From: Lachnospiraceae bacterium UBA1818
GTDB taxonomy: Bacteria > Bacillota > Clostridia > Lachnospirales > Lachnospiraceae
Length of the DNA: 64,000 bases
Assembly (NCBI GenBank): GCA_904419285.1
Contig: CAJFQZ010000009.1
Span: forward strand, 1 to 64,000
Reading direction: 5' to 3'
A program made the position numbers and the translations under genes. Below the pieces are notes generated by a model. The model did no database searches, was not told the origin of the DNA, and saw only the letters and a list, made by a program, of their open reading frames with translations. Positions 50,674 to 59,517 of the stretch are shown here, piece after piece. Positions within the stretch are counted from its first letter, which is position 1, and each line of letters begins with the position of its first letter.

Positions 50674-51506
50674 AACATGTGAATTATGTATACAGTCCCG
50701 GCACCGCTTACGAAAAGCATGCGCTGAAAGATGTCAGCTTTGAGATCGAGCAGGGCCAGTTCGTGGGGATCATCGGACATACCGGCTCCGGCAAATCCAC
50801 ACTGATCCAGCACCTGAACGGCCTGGTCAAGGCGACGTCGGGAAAGATCCTGTATGAGGGTCAGAATATTTATGAAGAAGGATATGATATGAAGAAGTTG
50901 AGAAGCCAGGTCGGACTTGTGTTCCAGTATCCGGAATATCAGCTGTTTGAGGCGGATGTGCTGAGTGATGTGTGCTTTGGGCCGAAAAATCAGGGGCTGT
51001 CCAGGGAAGAGTGTGAGAAGTGTGCCAGAGAGGCGCTCGCCCTGGTCGGATTTCCGGAGAAATATTACAGCCAGTCGCCCTTCGAACTGTCGGGCGGCCA
51101 GAAACGGCGTGTTGCGATCGCGGGGATACTGGCGATGCATCCGAGGGTGCTGGTGCTTGACGAGCCGACGGCGGGGCTTGATCCGAAGGGGAGAGATGAG
51201 ATCCTCGATCAGATCCAGCATCTCCACCGGGAGACGGGGATGACGGTGATCCTCGTGTCCCACAGCATGGAGGATATCGCAAACTATGTGGACCGCATCA
51301 TTGTGATGAACCGGGGGGAGAAGATGCTGGACGGTACGCCGAAAGAAGTCTTTTCTCATTATAAAGAGCTGGAAAAGGTGGGGCTTGCGGCCCCGCAGGT
51401 CACCTATGTCATGCATGATTTAAAAGAACGCGGATTTCCGGTATCGACGGATGCGACGACGATCCCGGAGGCTGCGGATGAGATAATGAGGAGTTTCCAT
51501 GATTAG
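50658..51506 (+). CDS. ecfA2: ECF transporter ATPase A2
   Basis: 282 residues, second ATPase of the ECF core: Walker A GHTGSGKST, Q-loop LVFQYPEYQLFE, signature LSGGQKRRV, Walker B VLVLDEPTAGLDP. The YPEYQLFE form distinguishes A2 from A1. Its start lies in ecfA1 and its end overlaps ecfT by eight bases. Confidence 0.95.
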   Translation: MSIALEHVNYVYSPGTAYEKHALKDVSFEIEQGQFVGIIGHTGSGKSTLIQHLNGLVKATSGKILYEGQNIYEEGYDMKKLRSQVGLVFQYPEYQLFEADVLSDVCFGPKNQGLSREECEKCAREALALVGFPEKYYSQSPFELSGGQKRRVAIAGILAMHPRVLVLDEPTAGLDPKGRDEILDQIQHLHRETGMTVILVSHSMEDIANYVDRIIVMNRGEKMLDGTPKEVFSHYKELEKVGLAAPQVTYVMHDLKERGFPVSTDATTIPEAADEIMRSFHD

Positions 51507-52323
51507 AGATATAACGATCGGACAGTATTATCCGGCAGAGAGCCCGGTACACAGACTTGACCCCAGGGTGAAGATTGTCTGCACCCTTCTGTTTCTCGTG
51601 TCTCTCTTTATACAGAACAGTCTTATCGGCTATGTGATCGCCACGATTTTTCTTGGATGTGTGATCCACCTGTCCAGGGTGCCGCTTAAATATATCGTGA
51701 AAGGCCTGAAACCTGTTGTGATCCTGCTCCTGTTCACTGTAGTGATGAATCTTTTCCTTACCCGCGGAGGCAGCACCCTGGTACACTTCTGGATCTTTAC
51801 GATCACGGAGAGCGGACTGAGGACTTCTGTTTTCATGGCGATCCGCCTGATCTATCTGGTGATGGGCTCGTCGATCATGACGTTTACCACCTCACCGAAC
51901 GGTCTGACAGACGGTCTTGAGAAACTGCTCCGCCCGCTGAACAGGATCAATGTTCCTGTACATGAAGTGGCTATGATGATGTCCATTGCTCTTCGCTTTA
52001 TTCCGATCCTTCTGGAAGAGACGGATAAGATCATGAAGGCGCAGATCGCCCGGGGAGCTGATTTTGAGTCGGGAAATATCATTCAGCGCGCCAAGGCGAT
52101 GACTCCTATCCTTGTGCCGCTTTTTGTTTCAGCGTTCCGACGTGCCAACGACCTTGCGATGGCAATGGAGGCGAGGTGCTATAACGGCGGTGAGGGACGT
52201 ACCAAGATGAAGCCGCTGAAGTACAAGGCGCGGGACAGATGGGCCTATGTGATCACCCTGCTTTATATCGTGATTATTTTTGCAGTCGGAAGATTCCTGC
52301 CGTTCAGGCTGTGGATCTTCTGA
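51499..52323 (+). CDS. ecfT: ECF transporter transmembrane subunit T
   Basis: 274 residues with about five membrane helices (TLLFLVSLFIQNSLIGYVIA, VVILLLFTVVMNLFL, RLIYLVMGSSIMTF, VAMMMSIALRFIPILLEE, YVITLLYIVIIFAVG). The two coupling-helix motifs appear as AQIARGADF and AMEARCYNG (the Ala-Arg-Gly pattern of EcfT). It joins the ATPases to interchangeable S components. Confidence 0.94.
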   Translation: MIRDITIGQYYPAESPVHRLDPRVKIVCTLLFLVSLFIQNSLIGYVIATIFLGCVIHLSRVPLKYIVKGLKPVVILLLFTVVMNLFLTRGGSTLVHFWIFTITESGLRTSVFMAIRLIYLVMGSSIMTFTTSPNGLTDGLEKLLRPLNRINVPVHEVAMMMSIALRFIPILLEETDKIMKAQIARGADFESGNIIQRAKAMTPILVPLFVSAFRRANDLAMAMEARCYNGGEGRTKMKPLKYKARDRWAYVITLLYIVIIFAVGRFLPFRLWIF

Positions 52324-52334
52324 GAGGAGGGAAA

Positions 52335-53099
52335 ATGAAACGGTTTAAGCTTACGGTCGCTTACGACGGTACGGATTACTGCGGCTGGCAGATCCAGCCC
52401 AACGGGATCACGGTGGAAGAGGTCCTCAACCGGAAACTCTCGGAGCTGACAGGAGAAAAGATCACGGTGATCGGCGCCAGCCGGACAGATTCCGGTGTAC
52501 ACGCGATGGGCAATGTGGCGGTTTTTGACTCGGACACCTCTATTCCGGCAGAGCGGATCGCTTATGCGCTGAACCGGGAGATGCCGGAAGATATCGTTGT
52601 TGTAAAATCAGAAGAGGTGCCTCTCGACTGGCATCCGCGCTATCAGGATACAGTGAAGACATATGAGTACCGCATCCTGAACCGGGAGATGCCGGATCCG
52701 ATCCGGAGACGGGACACTTTTTTTGTGTCCTATCCCCTTGATATCGGGAAAATGCAGGAGGCGGCAGAGTATCTGAGAGGGAGACATGACTTCAAGAGCT
52801 TCTGCAATATTAAGACGGATGTGGAGGATACGGTCAGGACGATCTATGACCTTGATGTTCTAAGAGACGGGGACCTGATCACGATCCGCATCAGTGGGAA
52901 TGGTTTCCTATATAATATGGTTCGGATCATCGTCGGAACTCTTATCAGAGTGGGCAGGGGCTTCTATCCCCCGACCCGTGTGAAGGAGATCCTCGACGCA
53001 GAAAACAGAGAAACTGCCGGTGCAACAGCACCTCCGCAGGGACTTGTCCTTGTGAAAATTGTCTATAAAAAAGAGGAAAATAAAAGAACTGACTGTTAA
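52335..53099 (+). CDS. truA: tRNA pseudouridine synthase A
   Basis: 254 residues. It makes pseudouridine at positions 38-40 of tRNA anticodon arms. AYDGTDYCGWQIQPN near the N-terminus, the catalytic Asp in GASRTDSGVHAMG and the C-terminal GNGFLYNMVRIIVGTL are diagnostic. The ATG at 52335 follows GGAGG directly after the ecfT stop; this pairing with ecf genes is common in Firmicutes. Confidence 0.96.
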   Translation: MKRFKLTVAYDGTDYCGWQIQPNGITVEEVLNRKLSELTGEKITVIGASRTDSGVHAMGNVAVFDSDTSIPAERIAYALNREMPEDIVVVKSEEVPLDWHPRYQDTVKTYEYRILNREMPDPIRRRDTFFVSYPLDIGKMQEAAEYLRGRHDFKSFCNIKTDVEDTVRTIYDLDVLRDGDLITIRISGNGFLYNMVRIIVGTLIRVGRGFYPPTRVKEILDAENRETAGATAPPQGLVLVKIVYKKEENKRTDC

Positions 53100-53102
53100 G
53101 GC

Positions 53103-53131
53103 TTGACAATTCCCAGCTTCATTGTTAGTAT
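53103..53131 (+). promoter_or_regulatory. Predicted promoter of nagB-nagA
   Basis: TTGACA (53103-53108), 17 bases, TAGTAT (53126-53131) with TGT upstream (extended -10). It sits right after the truA stop and leads into the RAT. Confidence 0.82.
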
Positions 53132-53150
53132 TAGTTTAGTTGTAAGTACT

Positions 53151-53178
53151 GGGTTGTTACTCTAAAGCAGGCAAAACC
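53151..53178 (+). promoter_or_regulatory. RAT antiterminator site of nagB (RAT1)
   Basis: 28-nt BglG/LicT-family RNA site: GGGTTGTTACT, a short variable loop, then GCAGGCAAAACC. Its 3' AACC overlaps the 5' arm of the terminator (from 53175), so binding of the antiterminator protein blocks termination. A nearly identical site precedes the PRD regulator (55647-55674). Confidence 0.9.
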
Positions 53179-53231
53179 AGATTTTCAAGAAATAAAGTAT
53201 CACTTTATGCCCTGAAAATCTGGTTTCTTTG
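53175..53231 (+). terminator. Regulated terminator in the nagB leader
   Basis: 13-bp stem AACCAGATTTTCA (53175-53187) / TGAAAATCTGGTT (53213-53225) followed by TCTTTG. Mutually exclusive with RAT1. Confidence 0.85.
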
Positions 53232-53242
53232 TATCCCGTTCT

Positions 53243-53317
53243 GCCACGCACCTCCGTGTGGAGGCGGGCTGTGCAAGCTGGCTTGCTAAAGACCGGCTTC
53301 GCACGGAGGTATGTGGC
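53243..53317. repeat. Inverted repeat before the tandem array
   Basis: GCCACGCACCTCCGTG (53243-53258) pairs with CACGGAGGTATGTGGC (53302-53317) with two mismatches; its right end joins the first 75-bp repeat. Confidence 0.7.
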
Positions 53318-53616
53318 GGGACGCCACAGCGAGATGAAGCGGAGCGGAATCGAGCTGCGTGGCAGAACGGGGATCGCACCGAGAGGTACGGCGGGACGCC
53401 ACAGCGAGATGAAGCGGAGCGGAATCGAGCTGCGTGGCAGAACGGGAATCGCGCCGGGAAGCAAGGCGGGACGCCACAGCGAGATGAAGCGGAGCGGAAT
53501 CGAGCTGCGTGGCAGAACGGGAATCGCACCGGGAAGCAGGGCGGGACGCCACAGCGAGATGAAGCGGAGCGGAATCGAGCTGCGTGGCAGAACGGGAATC
53601 ATACCGGGAAGCAGGG
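53317..53616. repeat. 75-bp tandem repeat, four copies
   Basis: Copies begin at 53317, 53392, 53467 and 53542, with a partial fifth at 53617 just before the nagB SD. The CGGGACGCCACAGCGAGATG start and GGAATCGAGCTGCGTGGCAG middle are identical between copies; only a short 3' part varies. Each unit can fold (GCCACAGC with GCTGCGTGGC, two bulged bases). All copies have the same length, so frames stay open through the array, but these ORFs are judged spurious. Confidence 0.95.
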
Positions 53617-53673
53617 CGGGACGCCGCTGGAGGAACACCTGGAACAAAAACAAAATTGAGGAGGATGAGTCAG

Positions 53674-54405
53674 ATGAAAATTTATGAGGTAAAAGACTAT
53701 CAGGAGATGAGCAGAAAGGCGGCTAACATCCTGTCAGCTCAGGTGATCCTGAAACCGGACTGTGTTTTAGGCCTTGCAACAGGCTCCACGCCGATCGGTA
53801 CATATGATCAGCTGGTTGACTGGTACAACAAAGGCGATGTGGATTTCAGCGAGGTGAAGACAGTCAATCTGGATGAATATAAAGGGCTCGACAAGACGAA
53901 CGACCAGAGCTACTACTATTTTATGCACAAACATCTGTTTGACAGAGTGAACATCAATCCTGACAATACACATGTACCGGACGGAACAGAGCCGGATGCG
54001 GAGAAAGAATGTGCAAGATATGAGGAACTGATCCGTTCAATGGGAGGCGTTGATATCCAGCTGCTCGGCCTTGGACACAACGGACATATTGGTTTTAACG
54101 AACCGGACAGCTCTTTTGCAAAGGTGACGCACTGCGTTGATCTGACAGAGAGCACGATCGAAGCAAACAAACGTTTCTTTGCTTCTGCTGACGATGTGCC
54201 GAGACAGGCATATACAATGGGAATCGGAACGATCATGAAAGCAAAGAAGATCCTTCTTGTTGTAAACGGTGAGGCAAAGGCTGATATTGTAGCGAAAGCA
54301 TTCTTCGGACCGGTTACTCCGGAAGTGCCGGCGTCAGTGCTTCAGCTTCACAGTGATGTAGTGATCGTGGCAGACAGTGCGGCTTTATCAAAGATTCCGA
54401 GATAG
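53674..54405 (+). CDS. nagB: Glucosamine-6-phosphate deaminase
   Basis: 243 residues. It converts GlcN-6-P to fructose-6-P and ammonia, the step that brings N-acetylglucosamine into glycolysis. GLATGSTPIGTY near 32-43, NLDEYKGL with the catalytic Asp region and LGLGHNGHIGFNEP with the catalytic His/Glu are present. The ATG at 53674 has GAGGAGG nine bases upstream; 53665 is in frame but overlaps the SD. nagA follows after 21 bases. Confidence 0.97.
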   Translation: MKIYEVKDYQEMSRKAANILSAQVILKPDCVLGLATGSTPIGTYDQLVDWYNKGDVDFSEVKTVNLDEYKGLDKTNDQSYYYFMHKHLFDRVNINPDNTHVPDGTEPDAEKECARYEELIRSMGGVDIQLLGLGHNGHIGFNEPDSSFAKVTHCVDLTESTIEANKRFFASADDVPRQAYTMGIGTIMKAKKILLVVNGEAKADIVAKAFFGPVTPEVPASVLQLHSDVVIVADSAALSKIPR

Positions 54406-54426
54406 GAGAAAGAAGGAAGCATAGAG

Positions 54427-55542
54427 ATGATTATCAAGAATGTAAAAATATTCGGGGAAGACAGAGTTTTTACAGAAGGAGAAGCCGGAGTCAGGGATGG
54501 AAGATTCGTCCCGGTAAATGAGGCGGACGGCGAGGTGATCGACGGCGAAGGCTGTTATATGATCCCGGGACTTGTGGATATTCATTTCCACGGATGTGTG
54601 GGAGATGACTTCTGCGATGCGAGCGTTGATGCGATCAAGAATATGGCGAAGTATGAGGCGTCTGTTGGTGTGACTTCAATCTGTCCGGCAACAATGACTC
54701 TGGCAGAGTCGGAGCTTCATGAAATCATGAAGACAGCCGGCAGCTATGACGGAAAAGAGGGAGCCAAACTGGTCGGGATCAACATGGAAGGGCCCTTTAT
54801 CAGCGAGAAAAAGAAAGGCGCCCAGGCGGCAGAACATATCCGCAAATGTGATGGACAGCTTTTCAGAAAGCTGCAGGAGGAATCAGGCGGACTGATCAAA
54901 CTGGTGGACATTGCTCCGGAAAATGAGGGCGCCATGGAGTTTATTGAAGAAATGAAGGATGACGTGGTCATCTCTATTGCCCATACCGTAGCAGATTATG
55001 ATACGGCGGCAAAGGCGCTTGAACTGGGAGCAAGCCACGTGACTCATCTTTACAACGCAATGCCTCCGTTCAGCCATCGTGCTCCTGGAGTGATCGGCGC
55101 TGCCCGTGACGATGAGAAGTGCCACGTAGAACTGATCTGTGACGGAGTTCATATTCATCCGTCGGTTGTACGTGCGACATTCGCGATGTTCGGAAGGGAC
55201 AGAGTCATTCTGATCAGTGACAGTATGAGGGCGACCGGGCTTACGGACGGCCAGTATACGCTGGGCGGACAGGATGTCTTCGTGAAAGGACCGCTTGCGA
55301 CACTCGCGGACGGAACGATCGCCGGATCGGCCACGAACCTTATGGGATGCCTGAAAGTTGCAGTTCAGAAAATGGGAATCCCGCTGGAGGATGCTGTTGG
55401 CTGCGCAACGGCTAATCCTGCGAAAGAAATCGGCATCTATGACAGATGTGGAAGCATTTCTGAAGGAAAGGATGCGGATTTCGTTCTCCTTGATGCAGAT
55501 CTGAACGTGAAAGCTGTCTATGTGAACGGCAAAAAGCAGTAA
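54427..55542 (+). CDS. nagA: N-acetylglucosamine-6-phosphate deacetylase
   Basis: 371 residues, amidohydrolase that removes the acetyl group from GlcNAc-6-P. GLVDIHFHGC has the metal HxH, NMEGPFIS the metal Glu, SHVTHLYNAMPPFSHR and ICDGVHIHP further His ligands, and LISDSMRATGL the catalytic Asp. It works directly before NagB in the pathway. Confidence 0.96.
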   Translation: MIIKNVKIFGEDRVFTEGEAGVRDGRFVPVNEADGEVIDGEGCYMIPGLVDIHFHGCVGDDFCDASVDAIKNMAKYEASVGVTSICPATMTLAESELHEIMKTAGSYDGKEGAKLVGINMEGPFISEKKKGAQAAEHIRKCDGQLFRKLQEESGGLIKLVDIAPENEGAMEFIEEMKDDVVISIAHTVADYDTAAKALELGASHVTHLYNAMPPFSHRAPGVIGAARDDEKCHVELICDGVHIHPSVVRATFAMFGRDRVILISDSMRATGLTDGQYTLGGQDVFVKGPLATLADGTIAGSATNLMGCLKVAVQKMGIPLEDAVGCATANPAKEIGIYDRCGSISEGKDADFVLLDADLNVKAVYVNGKKQ

Positions 55543-55594
55543 TGCAAATAATAAAGAAATCATAAACATTATAAACAAAAAATAAAGTTCTTCA

Positions 55595-55623
55595 TTGACT
55601 TTATTGTGTTTTTTTGCTATAGT
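55595..55623 (+). promoter_or_regulatory. Predicted promoter of the antiterminator-PTS transcript
   Basis: TTGACT (55595-55600), 17 bases, TATAGT (55618-55623) with TGC upstream (extended -10). Confidence 0.8.
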
Positions 55624-55646
55624 TTACATATGAATTAAATAGTACT

Positions 55647-55674
55647 GGATTGTTACTGTGAGGCAGGCAAAACC
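55647..55674 (+). promoter_or_regulatory. RAT antiterminator site of the PTS transcript (RAT2)
   Basis: 28-nt LicT/SacT-type RAT: GGATTGTTACT and GCAGGCAAAACC flank a short loop. Its end overlaps the terminator stem starting at 55671. It would let the antiterminator control its own gene and the PTS genes. Confidence 0.92.
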
Positions 55675-55723
55675 AAATTTTATAAACAGAACAAAACGAG
55701 TGTTTATAAGATTTGGTTTTTTT
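55671..55723 (+). terminator. Regulated terminator before the antiterminator gene
   Basis: 17-bp stem AACCAAATTTTATAAAC (55671-55687) / GTTTATAAGATTTGGTT (55702-55718) with one G-T pair, ending in seven T. Confidence 0.92.
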
Positions 55724-55742
55724 GTCCTATGGAAGGCAGATT

Positions 55743-56579
55743 ATGACTGTAGAGAAAGTAATTAACAACAATATTGTTTCTGCTTATGATGAGACCGGAA
55801 GAGAAGTAGTGGTGATGGGAAGAGGCATTGGCTTCGGAGTGAGAGCCGGTGCTGTGATCGATAATTCAAAGATTGAGAAGGTTTTCAGGATCGAGAGCCA
55901 GGGGGTTGCGGAGCAGTTCAAGGAGCTGCTGGCGAATATGCCTCTGGAGCATGCGCAGATCTCGAATGATATCATTTCTTACGCGAAGAGTACTCTGAAG
56001 CTGAAGCTGAATCAGAGTATCTATGTGACTCTGACAGACCATATCAATTTCGCGATCGAGAGATATCAGAAGGGGATCAACTTAGAGAACGCGCTTCTGT
56101 GGGAGATCAAGAGATTTTATCCGCAGGAATACGGGCTGGGCAGATATGCGATCGATCTGATCCGGGAGCGGCTTCATGTGAGTCTGCCGGAGGATGAGGC
56201 AGGATTTATCGCGCTGCATTTTGTGAACGCAGAATACGGAACAGATATCCGGGACGCCCTCCATTTCCCAAATCAGATGAAAGATATTCTTGATATCGTC
56301 ACCAGAGAGCTGGGGATCCGGCTGGATGAAGGAAGCCTGCATTATGAGAGGTTCATCACACATGTCAAATTCCTGCTTCAGCGGGTGTACCGAAAGGAAC
56401 TTCTTCCTGATGAAGAGAGTGAACTGGCAGAGATGATGAAGAAGAAGTATCCAAAGGAGTATGCATGCAGTGAGAAGATAGCCGATTATATTGAAGAGGC
56501 TGCTGGGTGCAGGCTGTCAGCGGAGGAGATTATGTATCTGTCCATCCATATCCGCCGGATCGCGATGGCAGAAGAATAG
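55743..56579 (+). CDS. BglG/LicT-type transcription antiterminator
   Basis: 278 residues. The N-terminal CAT RNA-binding domain (about 1-58; KVINNNIVSA, VVVMGRGIGFG) and two PTS regulation domains follow (about 65-170 and 175-278) with the phosphorylated His candidates in LTDHINFAIERY, ALHFVNAEY, FITHVKFLLQR and YLSIHIRRI. It binds RAT RNA when sugar is transported and its PRDs are dephosphorylated by the PTS. The ATG at 55743 follows GGAAGG. Its targets are very likely RAT1 and RAT2 here. Confidence 0.94.
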   Translation: MTVEKVINNNIVSAYDETGREVVVMGRGIGFGVRAGAVIDNSKIEKVFRIESQGVAEQFKELLANMPLEHAQISNDIISYAKSTLKLKLNQSIYVTLTDHINFAIERYQKGINLENALLWEIKRFYPQEYGLGRYAIDLIRERLHVSLPEDEAGFIALHFVNAEYGTDIRDALHFPNQMKDILDIVTRELGIRLDEGSLHYERFITHVKFLLQRVYRKELLPDEESELAEMMKKKYPKEYACSEKIADYIEEAAGCRLSAEEIMYLSIHIRRIAMAEE

Positions 56580-56587
56580 GAGGAAAG

Positions 56588-57070
56588 ATGTTCAATTTTT
56601 TTAAGAAGAAAGAAGACAAATATGTTCTCGGCGCTCCGGCTAAGGGAAAAGCAGTTCCGCTGAGCCAGGTGAGCGATCCTACGTTCGCGGAAGAGATGCT
56701 CGGAAAAGGAATGGCTGTGATCCCTTCTGAGGGAAAGATCTATGCTCCGGCGGACGGAGAGATCGGCATGGTATTTGATACACTCCATGCAGTCAGCATG
56801 ACCACAGATTTCGGAGCTGAGGTGCTCATCCATGTGGGACTGGACACGGTCAAGATGAACGGAGACGGTTTCACAGGTCATGTAAAAGCAGGCGATCATG
56901 TAAAGAAAGGCGATCTTCTTCTGGAGGTTGACCTGGAAAAGGTGAAGGCAGCAGGCTATGACAGCATCACTCCGATGCTTGTCTGCAACACAACGGATTA
57001 TGCTTCTGTTGAGGGAATCAGCGGAAGTGATGTGAATCCGGGGGATGACGCGGTAGTCATCCAGAAATAA
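56588..57070 (+). CDS. PTS glucose-family IIA component
   Basis: 160 residues, Crr-like IIA. MAVIPSEGKIYAPADGEI, the phosphorylated His in VLIHVGLDTVKMNGDGF and GDLLLEVDLEKV are typical. It passes phosphate from HPr to the IIB domain of the neighbouring transporter. The ATG at 56588 follows TAGGAGGAAAG just after the antiterminator stop. Confidence 0.95.
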   Translation: MFNFFKKKEDKYVLGAPAKGKAVPLSQVSDPTFAEEMLGKGMAVIPSEGKIYAPADGEIGMVFDTLHAVSMTTDFGAEVLIHVGLDTVKMNGDGFTGHVKAGDHVKKGDLLLEVDLEKVKAAGYDSITPMLVCNTTDYASVEGISGSDVNPGDDAVVIQK

Positions 57071-57150
57071 GTTTGATTTTGACCGGTGATGCAGCCGGTT
57101 GAAATAGATAAAGGGATTAACAATGAGAGATGTAAGAAGGAGGTAAACGT

Positions 57151-58620
57151 ATGAAGTTTTTACAGAAATTAGGAAAATCCCTGATGCTTCCTGTAGCGAC
57201 ACTGCCGATCTGTGGTATCCTCATGGGTATCGGATATCTGCTCTGCCCGGGAACAATGCAGGGCTTTGCAGAAGGATATACCCTTTCTGTTGCTGAGCAG
57301 ATTGGATACTATCTGGTAAAAGCGGGCGGCGCTGTCATTGACAATATGGCGATCCTGTTCGCGATTGGTGTAGGTGTAGGAATGTCAGAAGATAACGACG
57401 GTACTGGCGGCCTTGCAGCCCTGGTATCCTGGCTGATGATCACGAATCTTCTGTCAACAGCAAACGTATCCGTTATCAGAACACTTACTGAAGATGCTAC
57501 ACTGGCATTTGACAAGATCCAGAACCCGTTCATCGGTATCATCGCCGGTATCATCGGTGCTCTGTGCTACAACAGATTCAAGAGCACGAAGCTTCCGGAC
57601 TGGCTGTCATTCTTCAGCGGCAAGCGCTGCGTAGCGATCGTTGCCGGTGTTGTTTCTATCATTGTATCAGTGGTTCTTCTGTTCGTATGGCCGATCGTCT
57701 TCACAGGACTGGTTATGCTGGGCGAAGGAATCGCAAACCTGGGAGCTTTCGGAGCTGGTCTCTATGCATTCTTCAACAGACTGCTCATCCCGTTCGGTCT
57801 GCACCACGCACTGAACAACGTATTCTGGTTTGACACCATCGGACTTGGTGACCTGACTCACTTCTGGGCAGGAGATACAAGTGCAGACGTTACATGGAGC
57901 CTTGGTATGTACATGTCAGGATTCTTCCCGTGTATGATGTTTGGTGTACCGGGTGCTGCTCTCGCTATGGTCCACACAGCGAAACCTGGAAAGAAACAGG
58001 CTGCTATCGGTCTTGTTGCTTCCGCAGCTATCGCAGCATTTGTCTGCGGTGTTACTGAGCCGTTTGAGTTCGGTTTCATGTTCCTTGCTCCGGCACTGTA
58101 CCTTGTATACGCTATCCTTTACGGTATCTTCTCAGTTGTTACAACACTGGTTGGCTTCCGCGCAGGATTTAGTTTCTCGGCAGGTGCTACTGACCTTCTG
58201 TTCTCAGCTTCCCTTCCGGCAGCTCAGAATACATGGATGATCATTCCGCTTGGTATCGCAGCGTTCATTATCTTCTATGTTGTATTCCGTTTCGCGATCG
58301 TGAAATTCGATCTGAAGACACCGGGACGTGAGGATGACGATCAGGAAGCAGAGAAGAAAGTTGTTCTTTCCAATGATAACTTTACAGAAGTTGCAAAGAT
58401 CATTCTTGAAGGTGTAGGCGGAAAAGAAAACGTTACATCTATCGACAACTGCATCACAAGACTTCGTCTTGAGATCAAGGATTACACAAAGGTTGACGAG
58501 AAGAAGATCAAATCTGCAGGTGTTGCAGGAGTTATCCGTCCTGGAAAGACTTCCGTTCAGGTAATCGTCGGAACAAAGGTTCAGTTTGTAGCTGACGAGT
58601 TCAAAAAACTTTGCAAGTAA
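57151..58620 (+). CDS. nagE: PTS N-acetylglucosamine IIBC component
   Basis: 489 residues. The IIC membrane domain (about 1-390, with LLIPFGLHHALNNVFWF, GVTEPFEFGFMFLAP and LKTPGRED at the end as in E. coli NagE) is joined to a IIB domain (about 405-489) with the phosphorylated Cys in IDNCITRLRL. It imports and phosphorylates GlcNAc at the membrane. The IIA function is in the separate upstream gene. The nag enzymes and RAT sites support GlcNAc as substrate. Confidence 0.92.
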   Translation: MKFLQKLGKSLMLPVATLPICGILMGIGYLLCPGTMQGFAEGYTLSVAEQIGYYLVKAGGAVIDNMAILFAIGVGVGMSEDNDGTGGLAALVSWLMITNLLSTANVSVIRTLTEDATLAFDKIQNPFIGIIAGIIGALCYNRFKSTKLPDWLSFFSGKRCVAIVAGVVSIIVSVVLLFVWPIVFTGLVMLGEGIANLGAFGAGLYAFFNRLLIPFGLHHALNNVFWFDTIGLGDLTHFWAGDTSADVTWSLGMYMSGFFPCMMFGVPGAALAMVHTAKPGKKQAAIGLVASAAIAAFVCGVTEPFEFGFMFLAPALYLVYAILYGIFSVVTTLVGFRAGFSFSAGATDLLFSASLPAAQNTWMIIPLGIAAFIIFYVVFRFAIVKFDLKTPGREDDDQEAEKKVVLSNDNFTEVAKIILEGVGGKENVTSIDNCITRLRLEIKDYTKVDEKKIKSAGVAGVIRPGKTSVQVIVGTKVQFVADEFKKLCK

Positions 58621-58649
58621 AAACATACATATGATAATCCCTTTTGAGA

Positions 58650-58688
58650 TTGGGGACGCAGACGGATTCAGTTTCGCTGCGTCCCCAA
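58650..58688 (+). terminator. Hairpin after nagE
   Basis: Perfect 12-bp stem TTGGGGACGCAG (58650-58661) / CTGCGTCCCCAA (58677-58688), then TTGAGTTTC. Strong stem with a weak T-run. Confidence 0.65.
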
Positions 58689-58761
58689 TTGAGTTTCAGG
58701 GTGTTTTATATTGGAGTTCACCCTGTTCCTTTTTGAATGCTGTTTTAGGAGGAAAGAGACG

Positions 58762-59517
58762 ATGTCATATATTCTTGAAGTGTGCGCGGACAGCGTGCAG
58801 TCTGCAGTTTCAGCCTGGGAAGGCGGAGCAGACCGGATCGAGCTCTGCTCCGGCCTTGTGATCGGAGGGCTCTCACCGAGCCCGGCGCTTTTTAAGCAGG
58901 TGAGGAGATATACGGATCTGAAGATACGGACTCTTTTGAGGCCGAGATTCGGAGACTTCTGCTATGACGACTATGAATTTCAGACGCTGAAGGAAGAAGT
59001 GGAGATGTTCCGCGATTTGGGCGCCGACGGTGTGGTGATCGGCATACTGAACCCGGACGGAACTCTGAACATGGAGCAGATGAGCGAACTGACGGACGCC
59101 GCGGGAGACGTGGGCGTCACACTCCACCGGGCCTTTGACGTGTGCCGCGATCCGTATGAAGCCCTGGAGCAGTGCGTGACCCTTGGAATCGATACGATCC
59201 TCACCAGCGGTCAGAGGAGCTCAGCCTGGGAGGGGCGCTCCCTTCTGGCGGAACTCGCGGAGAAATCCCGGGGACGGGTCGAGATCCTGGCGGGCGCGGG
59301 GATCACCCCGAAGATCATTGATAAGCTGGCGGACTGTACCGGCGTGAGATCGTTCCACATGTCGGGGAAAAAGGTGACGGACAGCCGCATGGAGTTCCGA
59401 AAGGAGGGGGTTCCGATGGGAATTCCCGGATTCAGTGAGTTTGAGATCTGGCAGACAGACAGAGAACTGGTCAGACGGGCCGCCGGAGTGATGGAGCGTC
59501 TGAGAGAAGAGGGTTGA
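58762..59517 (+). CDS. cutC: CutC family protein
   Basis: 251 residues, TIM-barrel CutC family: LEVCADSVQSAVSAWEGGADRIELCS, LIGGLSPSPAL-like stretch, VTLHRAFDVC, LTSGQ and ILAGAGI. The family was named for copper homeostasis, but direct evidence for that role is weak, so the physiological function is open. The ATG at 58762 follows AGGAGG. Its stop codon overlaps the -35 box of the tyrS promoter. Confidence 0.92.
   Translation: MSYILEVCADSVQSAVSAWEGGADRIELCSGLVIGGLSPSPALFKQVRRYTDLKIRTLLRPRFGDFCYDDYEFQTLKEEVEMFRDLGADGVVIGILNPDGTLNMEQMSELTDAAGDVGVTLHRAFDVCRDPYEALEQCVTLGIDTILTSGQRSSAWEGRSLLAELAEKSRGRVEILAGAGITPKIIDKLADCTGVRSFHMSGKKVTDSRMEFRKEGVPMGIPGFSEFEIWQTDRELVRRAAGVMERLREEG

Noticed and set aside
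53317-53616. CRISPR array
   Set aside because: Whole 75-bp units are nearly identical with no unique spacers, and there are no cas genes.
53229-53687. Repeat protein encoded by the 75-bp array
   Set aside because: Open frames exist on both strands only because the unit is a multiple of three. There is no SD, one frame runs into nagB out of phase, and the units look like folding non-coding repeats.
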